Assembly: GCA_028622995.1 (NCBI GenBank)
Contig: JAJQJQ010000010.1
Location: 2,480,001 to 2,544,000 of the forward strand
DNA length: 64,000 nucleotides
Direction of reading: 5' to 3'
Source of the DNA: Panagrolaimus kolymaensis
Taxonomy: Eukaryota > Nematoda > Chromadorea > Rhabditida > Panagrolaimidae
Shown: positions 56,005-64,000 of the stretch, one piece after another
Position numbering within the stretch: position 1 is the first letter of the stretch
How the letters are laid out: each line of letters begins with the position of its first letter
The notes under the pieces: model-generated
What the model was told of the DNA's origin: nothing
Database searches by the model: none
Seen by the model: the letters and a program-made list of their open reading frames with translations, nothing else
Position numbers and translations under genes: made by a program

Positions 56005-58774
56005 TCAATTTTGCGATTTAATTGGGCGCAATTTAATTTCAGGTGGTTCCATTTCAAAATCATTATCCATTATTCGACAAAGAATTTGCTCTTGTTCCTT
56101 GTTTTCAGCTCCAATTGTCCAAATCAAGGCACACCAATTTGCAGCTCGAGCTCGAAGAACTGCTTGGCTTACAGTTGTTAAAGCATGTAATAAATTTGCG
56201 GATTCTGTAATTATTTTATAATTATAAAAACTAGTTTTTCTTAAATTCTTTCTTACCAAGTTCTTCATTATATGACCCAATTTCTCCACGAAGATGATTT
56301 AAAATTGCGCAACGTTCACTTAATCGGCATTGTTGGAGGGCTCGAACATTATCAAGAAGTTCTCTCATGACATCATGAACTTTTTCATTTAAAGTTTGAT
56401 TTCGAAGTTGCTCCATTTTTCCAAGTAATGTTACAACTCGAGCATGTTCACGGAAGAAATCAACCACCAATCGATCAATTCGAGATGGAGCTGGTGGTAA
56501 TCGAGGAATGGGGAGATTATTAGCAGAGCTAATCTTTTTTCCCAAATTATGTCTTGCAAGTTCAGCTTCAGTTTTTTTTCTTTCCTTTTCCAATTGTCGA
56601 TATTGTTCTGTGCATTCATCCAAACGTTGATGAAGTTCAAATGTTAGTCCTCCATTATTATTATTATTCCGTCTTCCATAAGTTGTGGTGGTTGGGTAAC
56701 GGCTGGCATTGTTGGTGGTGGCAGTGTTATTAAAGTTGTTTACAGATGTGCCAGCACCTGTTGAAGCAGCGGCTGCGGCGAAAGATGCCCTTTGAGGGAA
56801 ATTATTTGGAACTGGAAGTTGACCGGTAATCATTAAATTATAAACATGCTCATAAATAGATTGTTGAAGTTCAAGATTTTGATGATACCAATTGAGTTCA
56901 GCTTCATCACAAGATGAAGATTTATGGGATCGAGGTGCTGGAGGAGGAGGAGAAAGTGGAAGTTGTTGTTGCATATTTCCTTGGTTTGGAATAGGTTGCT
57001 GTTGGTGCATGTTTGCGACTTCATTTTTTTGTTGAAATGGATGGAACATAGCATTAGTCTAAATTAAAAATGTTCAACAATTTCTAGGCATTTTGTAACT
57101 AACCTGTCTATGTTGAAGATCACTATCACTTCCTTGATGGTAGTTTCCATAAATATTATTATTCCAATGATTTGCATGTTCATAAATTTTTGAATCTGAT
57201 GCAACTGAAGCAAATGCATGATTCTTCTTTAAAAATGCTGCATTGTTTTTATTTGAAATGTTATTGCTGTTAATTCCATATTGCTGTTGTTGTTGTGGAT
57301 AATAATTTTGTTGATCCATGAATGAAGGAGGCGATGGAGCGGTGTTATGCGATTGTGCAAAACTGTTTAGATGTCCATTGGAAGATTTTGAAGATCCCAT
57401 GCTTGAAAGAGCACTATGGCTGCTTGGATTATTAACATCATCAATGTTAAGTTTCACAAAATCTTGGAAAAGTGAATATTCGCTGTCGGTGTTATTATAA
57501 GCGTCATAAACGCTTGAAAGGGATTTCGTTGGCTTTTTTGCAACTTTAGGAAAATTTGGTGGCGAATCATCAATTGACCATGGATTGCGAATAGGTGAAT
57601 TTGGAAGCATTGATGATGTAAGGGAATCGGATCCCGAACGTGTACTATCAGCGCGTTCATCCCCGCTGTTGTTTGACGCCTGAAATTTTTTATTTTACTA
57701 TTTTTCTTTTGCAATCTTTTTTTTGCACAAGTTTTTTTTCTCTCTCTCTCACATCTTTTTTCTAGGCCATTTTTTTCTCTTCTCATCGCTATTGTTGCAT
57801 TGCGTCGCAGTTCAAGACCATCTGAATGGCGGGAATAGGTTCCATTTGGTGCCAGGCACACGACGCGTGCACGTGCATGCGTATTTCCCTCTCTCTCTTT
57901 ACCCTCAAAGCAAACTCCACAAAAAAATGCAATGAAATAAATAAAAAGTTCTTGAGAGACACATCCTAGAGCAAAGATCCAGAAATTTTGGCGCTTGTTT
58001 TTTTAAAGGTCTTTGAACATAAGTTTTGCATATAACTTAAAATAGCTAAAATTTAATGTCTCTAATGATCAACTTTCCACACCAATTATTCTTCTTTATT
58101 TATTTTTTCTCACGGGATCAAAAATTAAGCGTTTGTTTAATAGACTTCGAAACAATGTCTAAACAAGTGAGGGTAGCAAGCGGCAGGAGTGAAACACATC
58201 TTTTATGCAAGAAAAAAGAAACATGTCTACGAATAAAAAAATTGCTGTTATAAAAAAAAGTTTGCAAATGTCCAATGAAGCTTTGGAAAGAATTTTAACT
58301 AATAAAGAAAGCAAAAAATGAAATAAATTTTTAGGTTAAAAAAGGCATAGACAAAAATTAAATAAAAGGACATACTTCTCCACCATTTATCCAGCTATTT
58401 ACTGATGACCAAGAATTAACTTCGTCATTATTGATAGGAATTGGAGACCAGCAAGATTTGAAACTCGCTGAATGGGGAATGGATCCTGTGGAAGAATTAT
58501 TAATTGGTTGTCCAATGGCTCCAAAACCGTTGTTGGATGTGGAAGTATTTTGAAGGAATTCATTTGGATTGGATCTCATGGAAGTTGTTGAAGAAACATG
58601 ATTAAAATTATTACCAAAAAATAAATCATTATTTGATATTTGTCTTCGAAAAGATGAAGTTGAATCATGATCTGAATTATTTGATTGATCATCGAGGTCG
58701 TTGTTACTCCAAATGCTCGAAAGAGCAGCTGAAGAATGGAGAAAAGTTGGAGGATCAAAACACCTGACAGCCAT
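56005..58774 (-). CDS. MEIOC-family coiled-coil protein
   Basis: Exons 58774-58376, 57679-57104, 57058-56257 and 56204-56005 give 658 residues. The first about 440 residues are low-complexity (Ser, Asn, Gln, Pro). The C-terminal part has the MEIOC signature: coiled coil [20 protein letters not shown], then [20 protein letters not shown], then [18 protein letters not shown], ending with [18 protein letters not shown]. In mammals MEIOC binds the YTHDC2 helicase and stabilises meiotic transcripts; fly Bam works with the related Bgcn. A germline RNA role here is inference. A TTTTTTCCAG acceptor ends two bases before the ATG, suggesting trans-splicing. Confidence 0.8.
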
Positions 58775-61700
58775 TTCTGGAAAAAACAAAACGAAATTAT
58801 AAAGAAAAAATTTATGTAATTTTTAAAGTCCAACAATCCACGTTAAAATAGAGTCAAAAAGAAAGAATGAGGTCAATGAATGAAAAAAAAAAACAATCTA
58901 TAAGAAGAAAAAATCGGCGACATGTTTTTTTAAATTTAAATGGTGGTGAACGAACAACCACGGATATTTCACGTCAGAAAACATATCCATAAAAAATTTA
59001 AACGATAAACTAATAAGCTACAAAAAATGGGAATATGACAAAATTCATTATGAATTAGTGTGTCCTTCTTCCAAAGATTTTTTAAAATAATAAATATTTT
59101 ACCAAAAAAACATCTTTAAAGAAAATTAATATTTGCCAACGAAAGAAAACAATGACAAAATAAGAGTTAAATAATAAAGAGGGTCAACATCACAGACACT
59201 TTTTTAATTGACAAAAAAAAAAACACATAACAAAAGAGAGGGGTAGTTCGAAGACATGGGTGGAGTTTCTTGGTCTGCAAGCAAAAGAAGAAGAAAAAAA
59301 TAGAGAGAAAGAGATTTTGTTGTTAAATGTAACACGTTTTTCTTGCTATTTATGTTTGGTTTTATTTATTTTTTTCTCACACTCTTGATCAAAAGGAAGT
59401 ATTTGGCACCCCGACATCTCCTCCTGGCACCTCAGGTGTTCCATACTAAAAAGAAAACTCATAAACTTTTTTATATATAAATAAAACCTAGTTTCGAACG
59501 GACTAAGATTTTTGCGCAAGAAAAAACGTGGACAAGCTTCCTCATTTTTTAAATTTCTTTTGCAATGCTGGACAGTACAAAGTCTTTCTCTCTCTATTTT
59601 GTAAATATGTATGTTTGTGCATCACTTTTTTTTCTCTCTCGAAAACCTAACTATCTTTTATGCAACCAACGAGCCGTCTAATCACCTCTCATCAACGTCG
59701 TCATCAAGCGGACATTTCTTTTTTCATTTTTTTTATTATGCGTGTGTTTATATGTTTTTGTGTGTATATATGCGTGTGTTTGCAAGTTTAAACGTTATTT
59801 ATCTTGAATAAAAAAAAATTGAAGGCGGAGTGTGGCGAGCCACCGGTTAGCACCAGACACGAGCTGACACCCTGTATTTTGGCGGCCGTCGAACGTCGAA
59901 ATAAAAAAAAAAGAGGAAAAAAATGAAATGAAAAAAAAACAAGAAAAATAAAAGAAGAGGCGATTGTAGCGGATGGAACACGCATAGCATGAAAAGAAAT
60001 GAAAAAAAATAGGACCCAGGCGGTTGGCCCGCCAGCCATACAGCCAGCCAGCGGGCAGTGGCGAGTTCATGACTATGGGGTTAAAGTGAGGGCAACATTC
60101 ATCGGTGGTCGGTCACGAAAAAAAGGGAGACTTTCGCACTGTCAAAAATCTTAGATGAATCCGAGGCCGTACCAGCCGCTCCCGGTACACATAAAAATAA
60201 CAAAAAAAAAATAAATCTAAGGGTAAAAAATATTAAAATATTTTTTTTCTCAAAGTTTCAAGGTTAAAATTGTTGTAGACAGTAAAATTGTATATATTTT
60301 TTTGTAATTCAATGATCGAAAAACTTGAGCCTGGTGATTAAAGAAATAGATATTTTTTTATTGACTTGTTTTTCAAAAGACAAAATTATATTTACTTCAG
60401 TCATTTTTTTCTCATCTCAAAAAATAAGGAGTCTTGAAAACATAAAAATGGAACTGATAAGCCTAATCAAAAACAGCGAACAACACTCATTTCCGACTGT
60501 GCTCCATTGTTTTAAAAGGTTTTTAAAAAACACCAACTCATAAAGTGAAGAAAAAAAAGAGAACTGCAACAAAAATCGACTAGATGATTCTAAACTTTCA
60601 TTTTTTCTCATCTCCAATGTATTTGATTACTTTTTTCGATAAAGCAAGATCAACATTGTCCGAAAAATAAAAGCAATCTCAAAAAAGGCTTAAATTACCT
60701 AAATCGTGAAATTCTCCCATTTGTCAAAAAAAAAAAAATAAACATTATTTTTGTACAAAAAAAGCTTAAACATCTGGCATACATTGTCAAGAAATCCAAA
60801 AAGAAAAAACCATTAATTAAACTCGGTTATTGTAAACCTTTTAAATTTTCTGAAGCGAATCAATTGCTTCTAAAAAGGAATAAAAAAATTATATATTTTT
60901 TCTAAACTTGGATTTTGTTGAGCTATTTTTTTATTTTTATTTTGTTGCATTGTGTGTTTTGGAATAAATGCTGCTAACTTCTTTTTTTTCAAAGTGACAT
61001 GAACTAAGCGGCACGGAAGAAGACGAAGAAAATATAAAAACGCTATATCACCCGGCTGTTTTTTTTAACGCAGGAAAAAAGAAAGGAAAAAGAAAAGAAA
61101 CAATTTGTTCTTTGTTCTTCGTGGTTTTGCAACAACGATATAAAAATTAAAAAATGGATAAAAATAGCTTTTGGGGATTTAAAATTTTAAAAAGTGGAAA
61201 ATAATAAATGTTTTATTACAAAAAAACGTGGGAAAAAATATAGAAATATTCAGTTCAATTCGTCCTTGAAAGTTTGGTTGAAAATTAAAAAAAGTGTCAT
61301 GGACAAAGAGAAGCAAGAAAAAAAGGAAGGAAAATATAGGTCAGCTGCAGCTGTACAATCATCTTTGATAGCAAAAAAACAAGTAAGATTAATATTTTTT
61401 TATTAACTTCTTTTTGCAAAAAAATAAATGAAACCATTTTTGACAAATTATTTGCAGATCGTAAATTAAATTCAACGAAAAAAATAAATAGAGAAAAACA
61501 TTGCAAAACCATGCGAAAGATAGTGGACAATGGTTAGTTATCTACGTACACTCATTTTTTGTCAATGGAAAGTAAAATGGCGTAAATTTATTCCCTTTTT
61601 AATTTTATGTAAAAAATAAAAATGATATTTATCAAAAATAAACAAACAGTCCTTTAATTTTAATTTAAAAGGTTTAAAAAATTACACCATCTCTAAATGG

Positions 61701-62306
61701 AAATTCATTATTCGTTCTGAAATTCGAAGTAATTTCCAAAAAAAAAAATTCAAGAAGAAAAAGAAACTTAGGGAGAGTTTTCCAAAAAATTGTTTTAAAT
61801 TTTTATATTTTTTTTCGCGTGAAAAATTGACACTCTACAAAAAGAATAAAAAGAAAAAATGACCACCACCACACACACTCGCTTTGACCAAAAAAAAGTG
61901 TTTGACGCGATGAGTTGAAAAAAAGAAAGAAAAAAAGTGAAGAGGCAAATTTTTTATTTTATTTTTATTTTTGAAAGTGACTAATCTCAAAAGCACGACA
62001 TTAGCACCGTTCTTTATTTTTATTCGCTTAAAAACAAAGTTCTTTCAAAATATGCAACAACAATAATAAAAATAATACATATTTTATATTTCAAAAAAAT
62101 ATAATGCAAAAAATAGAATTATAAAAAATGCTTAGAAAAAAAAAGAGAATCAATCAAACTTTTGGTAATTTTACCCGATAAAAAAATGATATACAAATCA
62201 AAGAAGAAGAAAAGCAATGATTTTTTTTAGGAATTATTAAACTTCAAAAATTAAAAAAAATAAATGAATGTATTTGTTAAAGCAAAATTTTTAATAAAGT
62301 AAATAT
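58775..62306. other. Long intergenic region with one G+C-rich island
   Basis: 3.5 kb between two - genes. Mostly A/T runs. An island at 59821-60190 is much richer in G and C than its surroundings (GGCGGCCGTCGAACGTCG; CCCGCCAGCC; CCGCTCCCGGTAC). It holds no convincing ORF and does not look like a tRNA. It may be a promoter, leader exon or structured RNA of the MEIOC-like gene. Confidence 0.5.
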
Positions 62307-64000
62307 TTACAAATCTGGAATTAAAACAATTGGGGTATAATCGCGTTGACATGCTATTACAGCATTCAACCATTGATTTCGTTGAACTTCATCGGTAAAT
62401 GCTACACAAAAACCAGCGAGTTTAGTATTATATTTTCCTGATTTAAGTAAGAATGTTGTAATGAAAGAATAATTAGGTGGATATTTTCTATCTGAAACAT
62501 TTCCCAAAAACCATATTGTTTCATCGATGCTCCATTCTTTTTGAGGTTTTAGAAGTTTTTCACCCTAAAAATTTGGAAATCATTGATGAACTAAAATTCA
62601 AAAGCTTTATTTATTTACTTTTGGAAATTGTTGAATCTTTTTGCCATTTTCTATTCTCAATTGAGCCGATTTAAAACTTTTTGATCCGGGTTCACATATT
62701 TTAATATCCTCCGCAAAAGGTCGAATGTTCTGAAATGAAACTACTTTTAATTTATAAATACATTTTTTTAGCTACAAACAGCGGGATTAAAAGTATAACA
62801 TTCTTTTTTTAATAATAAAAATGCATCACTTGCTTCCCAATTAAGCCATCTTTCAAGAGCAATAGAATTAATAGTTTCCTTTTCACCAACTTGACGTTCA
62901 AGATTTCCATCTTTTACCACCTAAAAAATCAAAAATTAAGTTTCTAATAGTTTTAATAATATTTAAAAGAACCTTACTTCATAAAGTGAAAAAGCTGTAG
63001 AGGGATCTTCCTTCAAACTTTTAACTTTGTATTCGATAACTTGTTCCGCCGTCCAATTTGATTGAACATTAAAGCATCGATTATCCTTTTGATATAAATG
63101 CACAGGAATTAAAAATCCTTCTGCTCTTGGTTTTGTGGTACATTTTGATTCAAATTCCTCTGTAACTTCAACAGCTCTTTTATTTGATTTTATTTCAAAT
63201 ATATCATCAAATAATTCGATTAAATCCCTCATAACTCCAATTTGAATTCCTGTCTTACTAAACATATTTGATGGGGTTTCATCACTCTAAAAAAATAAAA
63301 TAAAATATATTTGATGTTTACGTTTATTTTCCTTTTTTGTCCTATTTATTTTTTTGTCAAACTAATCCAAAAAGCAAGCAAAGTAAAAAAACTAACTTTG
63401 TCAACGGTAAAAATAGTTGGTCCAAATACTCGAGAAAGGTTGTCAATTGATGCTCTATTCTCAGATTCATGTGCATTGACTTCAACCAAATGATCAACAA
63501 GTTTTTTAATTGTGTTATAATGAATAGTTGAAATAGTTTTAAGTACTGTTCGATATTCTGCAGCTTTTTCTGAAAGAATTCTCGCATTTTCAATGGTTTC
63601 ATTTAAAAAAGTGTATTTCATTAAAGCTAAAAAATTATATGGTTGAAAAGCAAAAAAATAATTAATGGGCATACGTTGACGATATCGATCAGAAATAGTA
63701 TAAAGTTCGGGTTGTATTTCTGGAGGAATCAATGGGATTTCAAGTTGACGGAAAAAAGATCTCAAAACATCAGCGATAGCATTAATGGTTTCATCATTAT
63801 ATGGGACTAAATGAGTATTCAAAGGATCTAAAAAATAAAAGATTCTTCCATTATTTATATATTTATCTTTAGTTTTTTTTTACCTTTTTTCAAAGATTCA
63901 AAAATGGCTTTCGCTTCTGCATTTGCTCCATTTTTCCGATAAAGTCCTGCTTGTTTTATGCCATAAGTGGATACAAATTTAATACATTTATCAACAATCA
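62307..64000 (-). CDS. ARAP-type RhoGAP/RA/PH protein, C-terminal part (runs off the right edge)
   Basis: Exons visible: beyond 64000 to 63884, 63827-63397, 63286-62978, 62920-62780, 62729-62619 and 62564-62307. Order is RhoGAP, RA, PH. The RhoGAP part has the arginine-finger loop GLYRKNG and later DNLSRVFGPTIF; the RA part is AEGFLIPVHLYQKDN to SLYEV; then LERWLNWEASDAFLLLKK leads into a C-terminal PH domain ending YTPIVLIPDL. This order and the spacing match ARAP proteins, which combine ArfGAP, RhoGAP, ankyrin and PH domains and act at PIP3-rich membranes. The ArfGAP half must lie beyond the window, so family rank rests on the C-terminal half only. Confidence 0.8.

Noticed and set aside
57454..57861. 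Arg/Lys-rich - ORF overlapping the MEIOC-like gene
   Set aside because: It runs through the acceptor of exon 57679 and is out of frame with the conserved protein.

Overview
This window is animal DNA from a nematode. It is strongly A+T-rich, introns are short (mostly about 45-60 bp) with TTTTTAG or TTTCAG acceptors, and several start codons lie a few bases after such an acceptor, as expected for spliced-leader trans-splicing. The MIG-10 protein fits my memory of Caenorhabditis MIG-10 closely across the RA-PH core and the proline-rich tail. I cannot name the genus from the sequence.

Layout, 0-25 kb: an intronless F-box-like gene (+), a small type I membrane protein with one TNFR-like cysteine-rich repeat (-), a TMEM127-like four-pass protein (-), then 3.9 kb of apparently noncoding DNA and the polarity scaffold gene par-3 (+, three PDZ domains). 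After par-3, all on +, come selenophosphate synthetase, a nematode secreted cysteine-rich protein, an SLC25A32-type mitochondrial carrier, a GPR180/TMEM145-type seven-pass protein and an allatostatin-A/galanin-type neuropeptide GPCR.

Layout, 25-46 kb: one gene on -, mig-10 (RIAM/lamellipodin family). Its large intron holds a Penelope-like retroelement with an N-terminal GIY-YIG nuclease (Naiad-type order) as a head-to-tail tandem: a complete 5,033-bp unit (27225-32257) and a 5'-truncated copy (32258-36115) with no difference seen. Each copy also carries, in antisense, a small intron-containing gene, and near its 3' end a set of segments matching every helix and core base of a hammerhead ribozyme but in a strand order that I know from no described type.

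Layout, 46-64 kb: two small secreted low-complexity proteins (-), a Tudor-like protein (+), a small Ser/Thr kinase (+), a SWEET sugar transporter (-), a MEIOC-family coiled-coil protein (-) and the C-terminal half of an ARAP-type RhoGAP/RA/PH protein (-) that runs off the right edge. Long stretches between genes and inside introns are A/T homopolymer-rich and carry no coding signal I can defend.

The strongest leads are (1) the strand-permuted hammerhead in the retroelement, whose tandem spacing would release one 5,033-nt unit RNA; (2) about 675 nt at the par-3 3' end open in two frames, with raised G+C that stops where one frame stops, and an 83-nt cassette exon that would switch between them; (3) the antisense intron-bearing gene in the retroelement; and (4) the placement of the element, in sense, 7 bp from a mig-10 splice acceptor. 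Exon structures were built by eye from reading frames and splice signals, so every junction is a prediction.
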